Shown here: positions 1 to 7,378 of the stretch, one piece after another | Layout: every line of letters starts with the position of its first letter | Position numbering within the stretch: the first letter of the stretch is position 1 | NCBI RefSeq assembly: GCF_003947455.1 | Contig: NZ_QHJH01000031.1 | Location: forward strand, 1-58,254 | Source of the DNA: Streptomyces sp. WAC 04229 | GTDB taxonomy: Bacteria; Actinomycetota; Actinomycetes; Streptomycetales; Streptomycetaceae | Direction of reading: 5' to 3' | Length of the DNA stretch: 58,254 nt | Notes under the pieces: generated by a model | What the model saw: only the letters and a program-made list of their open reading frames with translations | Databases searched by the model: none | What the model was told of the DNA's origin: nothing | Program-made: the position numbers and the translations under genes

Positions 1-2
1 GC

Positions 3-65
3 TCCGACATGCCCTTCCCCGAGCCCGGTGACACACTTGCACTGGCCAGGCCCGCGGGTGGCTGA
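3..65 (+). CDS. Possible 3' end of an upstream gene cut by the window edge
   Basis: An open frame runs in from the left edge and stops at TGA 63-65, giving a C-terminal tail that ends LALARPAGG. It lies just upstream of the phosphatase gene on the same strand. Only about 20 codons are visible, so no function can be assigned and the frame may be fortuitous. Confidence 0.3.
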   Translation, partial: SDMPFPEPGDTLALARPAGG

Positions 66-101
66 CGCCCGTACGGAGGCGTCCTGGTCCGGGAGTGGTC
101 G

Positions 102-932
102 ATGTTCCGCAAGCGTCCCGCACCTGACGGTGAAGAGCTGCTGGCCCGGCTGGCGTCGCTGACCACTCAGGCCCGGGAGCTGGCCGAGCTGCGCAGGTCC
201 CAGGTGGAGCTCGCGATCGCCCTGCAACGCGACATGCTGCCCGCCGACCTGCCCACGGTGCCCGGCTTCCATCTGGCCGCCTGCTACGCGCCCGCTTACG
301 CCGGCCTCAACGTGGGCGGCGACTGGTACGACGCCTTCGAGCTGCCCGACGGCCGCGTCGGGCTGTCCGTCGGTGACGTGCAGGGCCACGCCATCGACGC
401 GGCGGCGTTCATGGGTCAGGTCCGCGTCGGCCTGCGGGCGCTCGCCTCCGTGACGAGCCGGCCGGGCGAGCTGCTCGCCTGGACCAACGACCTCGTCCTG
501 TCCTTGAACAAGGACCTCTTCGCCACCTGCACTTTCATCCGCTTCGACCCGGCCACCGGTGTCCTGGAGAGCGCGCGGGCCGGCCACATCCCCTGCGTCC
601 GGGCCGCCGCGGACGGCAGGGCCGAGGTCTGCCACGACGAGGGCGGCCCGCCGCTGGGCGTCCTGGCGGGGGCCGAGTATCCGGAGACCCGGTACCGGCT
701 CGACGCGGGCGGCGTGCTCGTCCTGGTCACGGACGGCGTGGTGGAGGGGCCCTCCCTGAGCATCGACGACGGGCTCGACAGGGTGACGCGGCTGGCGGGC
801 CTCGCGGCCGTCGCCGGCATGGAGGCGCAGTCCCTCGCGGCCGCCGTCCTCAAGAACGCCGAGCTGATCGGACACGAGGACGACGCCGCCGTGCTCGTCG
901 TCGGCCATGGCGGACCCGTCGTTACGCCGTAG
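102..932 (+). CDS. PP2C-type SpoIIE/RsbU family protein phosphatase
   Basis: A 276-residue serine phosphatase of the SpoIIE/RsbU group, a family that dephosphorylates anti-anti-sigma proteins in partner-switching control of alternative sigma factors. A short N-terminal helix (residues about 10-45, ending QRDMLPADLP) resembles the linker usual in these proteins. The metal-binding aspartates appear in GGDWYD, GDVQGHA and LVTDGV, in the expected order. The ATG at 102 is preceded by GGGAG at a suitable distance. No PAS, GAF or STAS domain is attached, so its input is unknown. The following membrane-sensor gene begins inside or just after it, which suggests co-transcription. The family call is firm; the target is not visible. 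Confidence 0.88.
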   Translation: MFRKRPAPDGEELLARLASLTTQARELAELRRSQVELAIALQRDMLPADLPTVPGFHLAACYAPAYAGLNVGGDWYDAFELPDGRVGLSVGDVQGHAIDAAAFMGQVRVGLRALASVTSRPGELLAWTNDLVLSLNKDLFATCTFIRFDPATGVLESARAGHIPCVRAAADGRAEVCHDEGGPPLGVLAGAEYPETRYRLDAGGVLVLVTDGVVEGPSLSIDDGLDRVTRLAGLAAVAGMEAQSLAAAVLKNAELIGHEDDAAVLVVGHGGPVVTP

Positions 933-975
933 GGCGGGACGGGGCGCCTCTCACCTCGCTGACCGGCCGGGGCCG

Positions 976-1971
976 GTGTCTGATGGCCCTGTGGTGGATA
1001 TCCGTGCATGGCCGCGACCGGTCGTCCTCCTCTGCGAGACGCTGCTCGTCGCCGGTGTCTACTACGCGGCGGGTCGGCTGGGCCTGTCGCAGCAGCTGAC
1101 CGCCGACGGCGCTGTCGTCACGCCCATCTGGCCGCCCACCGGCCTCGCGGTGGCCTGTCTGCTGCTCTTCGGACCACGGTGCGTGCCCGGCATCGCGCTC
1201 GGCGCGCTGCTCGTCATCATCTCCCTCGGAAGGCCCGGCCTCTCGGCCGTCGGGATCGTGGCCGGCAACACCGCGGCCCCCGTCTGCTCCTACCTGATGC
1301 TCCGGGCGGTGGGTTTCCGCGTGAGCCTGAGCCGCCTGCGCGACGGGCTGTCGCTCGTCTTCCTCGGTGCGCTGACGGCCATGCTGATCAGCTCGGCGGT
1401 GGGTGTCGGGATGCTCGTCCTGTCGGACAAGCTGCCGTCGAGCGACCTCTGGCTCGTCTGGCTCGCGTGGTGGGTCGGCGACGCGATGGGCGTCGTGCTC
1501 GTCACGCCGCTGCTGCTGCTCCTGCACCGTGCCCGGCTGCCGCCGCCGTCCGCCCGGTGGACCGAGGCGGTGGGGCTCGCCGTCGTCGTCTGCGTACTGG
1601 TGCCGCTGATCATGTACAGCACGGTCAGCCTGCTCTTCCTGGTCTACCCCCTGCTGATCCTGTCCGTGCTGCGCTTCCAACTGGCGGGCGGCATACCGTG
1701 CGCCCTGTTCGCCTCGGTGATGGCCACCGTCGTGGCCCGCGAGGAGGTCGGCGCCTTCGGCACGCTCAGTGACATCGAGACGTTGATGAGACTCCAGGCG
1801 TTCAACGGCACGCTGGGGCTCACCGCGCTCCTGCTGTCCGCGGTGATCAGCGAGCAGCTCAACACCAGGCGGTCGGTGGAACGGGCCTGCAAGGAACTGG
1901 TCGAGGCCTTGCAGCACCTGAACGCCGGGGGCTCCCAGAACCCGGGAGCACCCGGCGGGGACGTCCGCTGA
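976..1971 (+). CDS. MASE1-domain integral membrane sensor protein
   Basis: A hydrophobic protein of about eight to ten predicted membrane segments matching the MASE1 sensory domain (for example TPIWPPTGLAVACLLLFG near the N-terminus and WVGDAMGVVLVTPLLL mid-protein). MASE1 normally sits N-terminal to a kinase, GGDEF or phosphatase module; here the protein ends about 40 residues after the last helix with a short charged tail, so it is a stand-alone sensor. The longest frame starts at ATG 907, overlapping the phosphatase gene by 26 bases; GTG 976 avoids the overlap and is chosen, though neither has a strong Shine-Dalgarno. The adjacent SpoIIE phosphatase may be its signalling partner (inference). 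Confidence 0.75.
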   Translation: MSDGPVVDIRAWPRPVVLLCETLLVAGVYYAAGRLGLSQQLTADGAVVTPIWPPTGLAVACLLLFGPRCVPGIALGALLVIISLGRPGLSAVGIVAGNTAAPVCSYLMLRAVGFRVSLSRLRDGLSLVFLGALTAMLISSAVGVGMLVLSDKLPSSDLWLVWLAWWVGDAMGVVLVTPLLLLLHRARLPPPSARWTEAVGLAVVVCVLVPLIMYSTVSLLFLVYPLLILSVLRFQLAGGIPCALFASVMATVVAREEVGAFGTLSDIETLMRLQAFNGTLGLTALLLSAVISEQLNTRRSVERACKELVEALQHLNAGGSQNPGAPGGDVR

Positions 1972-2091
1972 GCGCGGCGGCGGCGTGCCCCGCCGGCTCC
2001 CCGGGCTCGGCAGGGTCCCCAGCAGGAAGGTCCACGGTCCCGTCCTCTGTGCACGGGCGCACGTCGTCGGGGGCGCCGAGGCCGGTGAGCT

Positions 2092-3507
2092 TCACGCCGC
2101 CCGTGCGTCCGGGGCCGTCCCGCGGCCCAGGGTGCGGTCGAAGACGGTCAGCAGGAGGTACACCACCCCGGCGCCGAGCATGACCCAGGCCAGCGTGTGC
2201 ATGCCGCCGGTGTCCGCGTGGTGACCGAAGGCCGCCGCGCTCGCGGCGGAGGCGATCATCGAGCCGACGTACGCGAAGGTCCGCAGCAGACCGGCGGATG
2301 ACGCCGTGCGCTCGGGATCGGCCTGGAAGTAGACCGAGTTCTGCAGGGCCAGGTTGTTGAGCCCCTGCGGGACGCCGAAGACGAGGGCGACCAGGAGCAG
2401 CATCCACAGCGGGCTCTCGGCCGTGAGGGTGAGGATCAGCACGCAGGCGACGATCTGCCCCGCCGCGCCGAGCAGCAGCTTCCCGCGCACACTCCCGGTG
2501 CGCCCGGAGACGACCGAGACGCCGATCGCCAGCAGGAACATCGGGATCTGCGCCAGCCCGGCGTGGAAGGGCGACAGCCCGAAACCCTCCTCCGTCCACT
2601 GGGTGAAGCCGTAGAGGAAGGCGTAGGCGACGACGTAGGCCACGAGCGCGCGCCCGTACGTGGCGAGCAGCGGGGTGTTGCCGCCCAGGACCCGCAGGTC
2701 GATGAAGGGGGTGGCGGCCCGCAGCTCCCGTGCCGCGAAGGCCGCACCCGCGGCGACGGTGATCGCCATCAGGTACCAGTCGCGCAGGTGCAGGTTCATC
2801 AGGAAGAGCAGCAGCGAGACGAGCGTGGCGGCGAACAGGGCCATGCCGGGCAGGTCGAGCTGTGCGGCCGGACGTCCGTGTCGCGGTCGCCCCGCCCCGT
2901 CGGCCGGCTTGGGCAGGCGCAGCATCCCCAGTACCACCGCGGCGACGGGCAGGGGCACGTTCAGCGCGAACGTGGTGCGCCAGCCGCCGGCGGTGATCAG
3001 CAGACCGCCCAGCAGCGGGCCGACGACGGCGATGGTCTGGTTGGCGACCGCCAGCGCGGTCAGTACCCCGCCGGGACTGTCCCGTCCGGTGCGCTCGGCC
3101 TCGCCGCGCAGCAGCGCCATCGCCGCGGGATAGCCGGCGCACGTGCCGAAGCCGAGCAGGACCCGCGCGGCGATCAGTACGCCGAGGTTCGGTGCCAGGG
3201 CGCCGACGACTCCGGCCACGCCGACCAGGCCGGTACTGAGGAGGAAGAGCCTGCGCGGACCGAAGAGGTCGATGAGCCGGCCCACGACCGGCTGTCCGAG
3301 CGAGGTGGCCAGGTAGAGCGCGGAGACCAGCCAGGCGGTCTGCGAGGCGGGCGCTCCCAGGGCGCTGCCGATGGGGACGAGGGCGACGGCGATGATCGTC
3401 GAGTTGATCGGGTTGAGGACCGAACCCAGCAGCATCGGCGGCAGCAGCCGCCGGTCGAAGCCGGGCCGGTCCTCGTCGCGCGTCCGGGCCGCCGTCCGCT
3501 CAGTCAC
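2092..3507 (-). CDS. MFS transporter, DHA2-like drug/solute exporter
   Basis: A 471-residue major facilitator with 12-14 hydrophobic segments. Motif A is present as GRLIDLFGPRRL after the second helix, and the N-terminal LNPINSTIIAVAL stretch is typical of the 14-helix DHA2 exporters. It begins with GTG at 3507, eight bases inside the end of the MarR gene upstream, so the two are translationally coupled. A MarR-MFS pair of this kind usually means a ligand-inducible efflux pump repressed by the MarR protein; the substrate cannot be read from the sequence. Confidence 0.87.
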   Translation of the reverse strand: MTERTAARTRDEDRPGFDRRLLPPMLLGSVLNPINSTIIAVALVPIGSALGAPASQTAWLVSALYLATSLGQPVVGRLIDLFGPRRLFLLSTGLVGVAGVVGALAPNLGVLIAARVLLGFGTCAGYPAAMALLRGEAERTGRDSPGGVLTALAVANQTIAVVGPLLGGLLITAGGWRTTFALNVPLPVAAVVLGMLRLPKPADGAGRPRHGRPAAQLDLPGMALFAATLVSLLLFLMNLHLRDWYLMAITVAAGAAFAARELRAATPFIDLRVLGGNTPLLATYGRALVAYVVAYAFLYGFTQWTEEGFGLSPFHAGLAQIPMFLLAIGVSVVSGRTGSVRGKLLLGAAGQIVACVLILTLTAESPLWMLLLVALVFGVPQGLNNLALQNSVYFQADPERTASSAGLLRTFAYVGSMIASAASAAAFGHHADTGGMHTLAWVMLGAGVVYLLLTVFDRTLGRGTAPDARAA

Positions 3508-3946
3508 GGGTGAGTCGCTCCAGGACGGCCATGGCCGCGATCACCGCCCGGCGCTCTTGCTCCGTGCACTTGTCCTGCAACTGGCCGGCGAGCCACTCCT
3601 TGCGCGCTTGCCGGTCCTCTTCCACCCGCCGACGGCCCTCGGTGGTCAGCGTGATCAGCAGGCGCCGCCCGTCGTCCGGGTCGGGCCGCCGCTCCACCAG
3701 TCCCAGGGCGGCGAGCGGAGCGATGGTCGCCGTCATCGACTGGTGCCGCACCCCTTCGCCGGCGGCGAGTTCGCTGGCCGTGACCCCGCCGCGGTCGGAC
3801 AGGCGCGCGAGGAGGGTGGCCTGGCCCACGGTGATGTCCTCCGCCTCGGACGCCTTCAGGATGCGGCGCCGCAGACGCCTGATGACCGCGCGGACCTCGC
3901 GGGACGCCTCGACCGCCGACGGCGACAGGTACTGGTTCTCGCTCAT
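3500..3946 (-). CDS. MarR-family transcriptional regulator
   Basis: A winged-helix regulator of the MarR family, 148 residues from ATG 3946 (an in-frame GTG lies two codons upstream at 3952). The wing is seen in DPDDGRRLLITLT and the recognition region in ASELAAGEGVRHQSMTATIAPL. It precedes and overlaps the MFS gene, so it is the probable local regulator of that efflux gene and of itself. Almost no leader with a Shine-Dalgarno is visible before the start; the message may be leaderless or start very close to the ATG. The palindrome at 3976-3995 lies about 30 bases upstream and is the likely operator. Confidence 0.88.
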   Translation of the reverse strand: MSENQYLSPSAVEASREVRAVIRRLRRRILKASEAEDITVGQATLLARLSDRGGVTASELAAGEGVRHQSMTATIAPLAALGLVERRPDPDDGRRLLITLTTEGRRRVEEDRQARKEWLAGQLQDKCTEQERRAVIAAMAVLERLTRD

Positions 3947-3975
3947 GCGCACAGGTTAACTTCCACAGCCTCAGC

Positions 3976-3995
3976 TGTACAGATAAACCTGTACA
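3976..3995. promoter_or_regulatory. Inverted repeat upstream of marR, candidate operator
   Basis: TGTACAG, six bases, CTGTACA: a perfect 7-bp inverted repeat about 30 bases upstream of the MarR start. A related AGTTAACCTGT element lies between it and the start codon. Position and symmetry fit a MarR-dimer autoregulatory site; the assignment is inferred. Confidence 0.5.
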
Positions 3996-4036
3996 ACTCG
4001 GCGGCGGGAGCGGCTTCGCCCGGGCGCCCGCCGGTG

Positions 4037-4945
4037 TCAGGGCGCGCTCGGCATGTGCTGCCGTACCCACGATGCGAAGGGCGTGACGGACAGCCCCAGC
4101 TTCCGCGCGAACTCGGGGCGGGCGGGCTGCGGGAACTCGTTGAGGGACGACTGTCCGAACCCCATGTCGGGCATGCCGGCGGCGACCGCCGCCTCCTCGC
4201 TCATGTCGGGCGCGGCGACCGTCGTGCCGAGGTGGCGGGAGAGGACCTCGGCGATCTCCGTCATGGTCAGGTGGTCGCTCGCCAGTTCCAGCTCCACGCC
4301 GTCGAAGCGCTCGGGCTCGGCCACGGCGGCGGCAGCGGCCGAGCCGATGTCGTCGACGGCGACCAGGGACAGCCGCGTCGCGGGCTTGAGCAGGCTCACC
4401 AGGCCGCCCTCCAGGCCGCGCGGGAACACGATGGCCTCGGCGGGGAGGAAGTTCTCCATGAAGAAGCTCGGCTTGAGGAGCGTCCAGCGGGCGAAGCCGG
4501 CCTCGCGCACGCGGTCCTGGATGCCGGCCTTCGCCGTGTAGTAGGGCTCCATCGCGGCCCATCGGCCCCGCACCCAGCTCGTGTGCTGCCCGGCGCCGGA
4601 GACCGACGTGTGGATGAACTGGGGCACCCCGGCGGCCCTGGCGCCCTCGATCAGCCGGGCGGCCTGCGCGACCTCGCCCGCGAAGGCGGCTCCGTCGAGG
4701 TCGGGCATCTGGACCGAGAAGACGGCGCGGGCCCCCTCCGCGGCGCGGGTCAGGGAGCCGAGGTCGTCCAGGTCCCCGACGGCCAGTTCGGCGCCGAGCG
4801 CCGCGACCGCCGCCGCCCGGTCGGTCGAGGGGTCGCGGACCAGCGCCCTGACCGGTACCCCCGACTTCAGCAGGGCGCGGGCGGTGGCGCCGCCCTGTCG
4901 GCCGGTCGCGCCGGTGACCAGGACGGGCGCGGGATCAGTGGTCAT
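4037..4945 (-). CDS. NmrA-family NAD(P)-binding protein
   Basis: A 302-residue atypical short-chain dehydrogenase of the NmrA/HSCARG type. The Rossmann dinucleotide motif GATGRQGG lies near residues 12-19, followed by VRDPSTDRAAAVAALGAELAVGDLDD, characteristic of NmrA-like sensors and isomerase-like reductases. Some family members are redox sensors rather than enzymes, so catalysis is not assured. The ATG at 4945 has a strong GGAGGA ribosome-binding site. It is divergent from a TetR gene, with a palindrome between them, so the TetR protein probably represses it. Confidence 0.82.
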   Translation of the reverse strand: MTTDPAPVLVTGATGRQGGATARALLKSGVPVRALVRDPSTDRAAAVAALGAELAVGDLDDLGSLTRAAEGARAVFSVQMPDLDGAAFAGEVAQAARLIEGARAAGVPQFIHTSVSGAGQHTSWVRGRWAAMEPYYTAKAGIQDRVREAGFARWTLLKPSFFMENFLPAEAIVFPRGLEGGLVSLLKPATRLSLVAVDDIGSAAAAAVAEPERFDGVELELASDHLTMTEIAEVLSRHLGTTVAAPDMSEEAAVAAGMPDMGFGQSSLNEFPQPARPEFARKLGLSVTPFASWVRQHMPSAP

Positions 4946-4979
4946 GGTGTCCTCCGGAGGTTGCGCAGGGATCGGCAGC

Positions 4980-5002
4980 TAAGTGGCGGGGCCCGCCACT
5001 TA
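4980..5002. promoter_or_regulatory. Perfect palindrome between nmrA-like and tetR genes, candidate TetR operator
   Basis: Two 11-base arms, TAAGTGGCGGG and CCCGCCACTTA, flank a single G. The right arm recurs at 5027-5037 with one mismatch (CCCGCCATTTA), just before the TetR start. Such a perfect site in a divergent intergenic region is the usual arrangement for TetR autoregulation and control of the neighbour. Confidence 0.65.
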
Positions 5003-5055
5003 ACTTCCCGGTACGATACGGAGGGGCCCGCCATTTAGCAATGCGAGAGGACGCC

Positions 5056-5619
5056 ATGCCTGATCACCAGCGCGCGGACGCACGGCGCAACTACGCGCGG
5101 ATCCTGTCCGTCGCCGAGCAGGAGGTCGCCGAACACGGCGCCGACGCGTCCCTGGAACGCATCGCCCGCATCGCCGGTGTCGGCTCGGCGACCGTGCGCC
5201 GGCACTTTCCCGGCCGCCGCGCGCTGCTGGAGGCGGTCTTCGCCGAGCGGATCGAGGCCCTGCGGGTGTGTGCCGTCGATGCGGCCGAGGCGGAGGACGC
5301 CCGCACCGCGCTCCTGGACTGGCTGCGTGCCCTCACCGAGTACGCCGCCTCCGCGCGGGGCATGGCCGACGCCCTGGCACAGGACAGGCTCGTCGAGCCG
5401 GAGCATGTGAACGCCTGTACGGCGAAACTCGGTGGGGCGGTCGAGCCCCTGCTGCGGCGCGCCGCGGCGGAGGGCGTGGTGGCGCCGGGCGTGACCCCCA
5501 CCGACCTGCTCACGCTGGTCACCGGCATCGCCCTGGCCACGGAGCACCACGCCGACCCGGCGGCCGAGGCGCGCCGCCTGCTCGCACTGACCGTGGAGGG
5601 CCTCAGCCCCACGAGGTGA
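5056..5619 (+). CDS. TetR-family transcriptional regulator
   Basis: A TetR repressor of about 187 residues. The N-terminal helix-turn-helix is clear (RIARIAGVGSATVRRHFPGR followed by ALLEAVF). ATG 5056 is preferred to the in-frame ATG 5041 because GAGAGG sits five bases before it. The C-terminal ligand domain is alanine-rich and not diagnostic; it resembles the SbtR-like C-terminal group often paired with NmrA-like or oxidoreductase genes. It is divergent from the NmrA-like gene and shares the operator region at 4980-5037. Confidence 0.88.
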   Translation: MPDHQRADARRNYARILSVAEQEVAEHGADASLERIARIAGVGSATVRRHFPGRRALLEAVFAERIEALRVCAVDAAEAEDARTALLDWLRALTEYAASARGMADALAQDRLVEPEHVNACTAKLGGAVEPLLRRAAAEGVVAPGVTPTDLLTLVTGIALATEHHADPAAEARRLLALTVEGLSPTR

Positions 5620-5710
5620 CCGGGAGCCCGGAGCCGTCCCGAGTGCGGCCCACGCCACCCTCGTGCGACGCGGCTCCGGCGGTGGCCGAGCGCACCCGGA
5701 AGCCGGGGGC

Positions 5711-6814
5711 TCAGCCGGTGTGCAGGACGCGGAAGCGGTTGGGGCGCGCCGGGTCCCGGTCCACGACCTGGACCGGCGGCCAGGCCCACTGCCACATGCC
5801 GATACCGGGCGTACGGGTGAACCGGATCCGGCCCCGGGTGCCTTCGACGTCGACCCCGGACCAGGACGCGGTGATGTCCGTCGGATCCGTGCCCGCCCTG
5901 CGCAGCACCTCCGCGAGAACGGCGACGGTGTCGTAACCCTCGAAGGCGACGAAGGAGGGCGCTTCGGCCAGCCGTGCGCGAAGGGCCGCCTCGACGCGTG
6001 CGCCGAGTGGGCCGAGCCGCTCGGGCAGGTAGCGCAGGAACGGGACCTCGGAACCGTCGGCGCCCAGCGCCCCGGCCCATTCGGCGAACTCCGGTTGCCC
6101 GGCCGGGGCACCGATCCTCAGCCCGGCCAGTCGCGGGTCGCCGCGCACGGCCCTGACGACGGGGACCGCGGGATCCGGGTGGCCGAGCAGGAGGAGAAGG
6201 GCCGTCGCGCCCTGGTCGGCGAGCGCGTCGCACAGGGCCGTGGGGGAGAGCGCGTTCATGTCGAACTCGGTGACGGTGCCGCCGTGCGGAGCCAGGTGCT
6301 CCCGCAGGAGGCGAGTCCCGGACGCCCAGTACACACTCGGCTGGGTCGCCACGGCGACCCGGCGGTGGCCCTCGCCGAGCAGGAAGTCCCCGTAGATGCG
6401 CCACCCGTGGGACTGCGCCGGTGCGAGCCGCGCCACCCGGTCCGTTGGCCGATCGGTGAGCGTGTCCAGCACCGCCGAGGAGCAGAGGTACGGCATGCCG
6501 AGCGCGTCGGCTCTGGAAGCAGCTGCACGGGCGACGACGCTGTGGTACTCACCGGCCAGGGCGGCCACGCCGAGACCGGCCAACTCCTCCACGGCCGCGG
6601 CGGCCTTCGGCGGATCGGCCGCGGTGTCCCGGACCACCAGCTCCAGCGGTCCGCCGCCGACCCCGCCGCTGTCGTTGAGCTCGTGCACGGCCAGTTCGAG
6701 GCCGGCGAGCAGGTGACGGCCCGCCTCGGCCCAGCCCGGCCGGGTCAGCGGAACAAGAGCGCCGATCCGGACGGACGGCCCGCCGGCCCGCGCTGCTTCG
6801 AAGGGCGTGTTCAC
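5711..6814 (-). CDS. ABC-transporter-type substrate-binding protein (LivJ-like) without signal peptide
   Basis: A 367-residue type I periplasmic-binding fold resembling branched-chain amino-acid binding proteins (VRIGALVPLTRPGWAEAGRHL near the N-terminus, LELAVHELND, then FEGYDTVAVLAEVL near the C-terminus). The start chosen is GTG 6814, nine bases after AAGGAGA; the longer frame has no ribosome-binding site. With this start there is no signal peptide or lipobox, unlike exported family members, so it may be cytoplasmic or a regulator-like sensor. No permease or ATPase genes flank it. It is convergent with the TetR gene. Confidence 0.72.
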   Translation of the reverse strand: MNTPFEAARAGGPSVRIGALVPLTRPGWAEAGRHLLAGLELAVHELNDSGGVGGGPLELVVRDTAADPPKAAAAVEELAGLGVAALAGEYHSVVARAAASRADALGMPYLCSSAVLDTLTDRPTDRVARLAPAQSHGWRIYGDFLLGEGHRRVAVATQPSVYWASGTRLLREHLAPHGGTVTEFDMNALSPTALCDALADQGATALLLLLGHPDPAVPVVRAVRGDPRLAGLRIGAPAGQPEFAEWAGALGADGSEVPFLRYLPERLGPLGARVEAALRARLAEAPSFVAFEGYDTVAVLAEVLRRAGTDPTDITASWSGVDVEGTRGRIRFTRTPGIGMWQWAWPPVQVVDRDPARPNRFRVLHTG

Positions 6815-6840
6815 GCGACGACGTCTCCTTCGGTTGACCG

Positions 6841-7125
6841 TTGAGGCCATTGCATCCTGCCACGGTCGAAGGGCAAACGATTTCCCGCGTCCCGCCCGGA
6901 ACCCGGAGGCGGATCGTCCCGAGCGGGCACCGGACGGCACCCGGCGCAGCCGCGTACCGCCGGGAAGCGGACGCGCCGTCCGTCCCCGCGGGCGCCGCCC
7001 TCGGCGTGTCGCCGCACACCGGCGACGTGGGCGGGGACGGAGACCTGGTGCCCTTCGCCTTGCGCCTCGAACACAGCGGCCGGATCGGAGCCGTCGCGGT
7101 GGTCGTCCGTCCCCGACCCGGCTGA
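6841..7125 (+). CDS. Possible small or remnant ORF, unknown
   Basis: Within the 560-base gap between the binding-protein and amidase genes, one frame has strong third-position GC from about 6885 to the TGA at 7123-7125 and would encode about 90 residues, ending in a hydrophobic GRIGAVAVVVRP stretch. The only start is TTG 6841 with no convincing ribosome-binding site. It could be a small gene or the 3' remnant of a decayed one. The rest of the gap (7126-7378) shows no feature I can support. Confidence 0.25.
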   Translation: MRPLHPATVEGQTISRVPPGTRRRIVPSGHRTAPGAAAYRREADAPSVPAGAALGVSPHTGDVGGDGDLVPFALRLEHSGRIGAVAVVVRPRPG

Positions 7126-7378
7126 CGGGAGCGCGGACCGGACGGTGGTGCGGTCTTTCGCTCAGGCTGCAATGACTTGCTCACGACAAGCCGCGCGATC
7201 CATCATGCGGCGACCGGTGTGCGCGAACTCCCCTCCCGCGCGGGCCCGTTCGCGAGACCGGTCGGCCGCGCACCCCGGTGCCCGCGCGGCCACCGCCGGG
7301 CCGCCCCCAGGAGACTCCCGGCCGCACGCGAACCGCCCCCACACCCCGTGGGCACCGGAGAGAGCGGAGCACCCCCAC

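Noticed and set aside
2563..3513. Long plus-strand frame opposite the MFS gene, and similar long antisense frames opposite pxp, aceA and aceB
   Set aside because: They are rich in R, G, H and Q with no domain, as expected for the complement of high-GC coding sequence.
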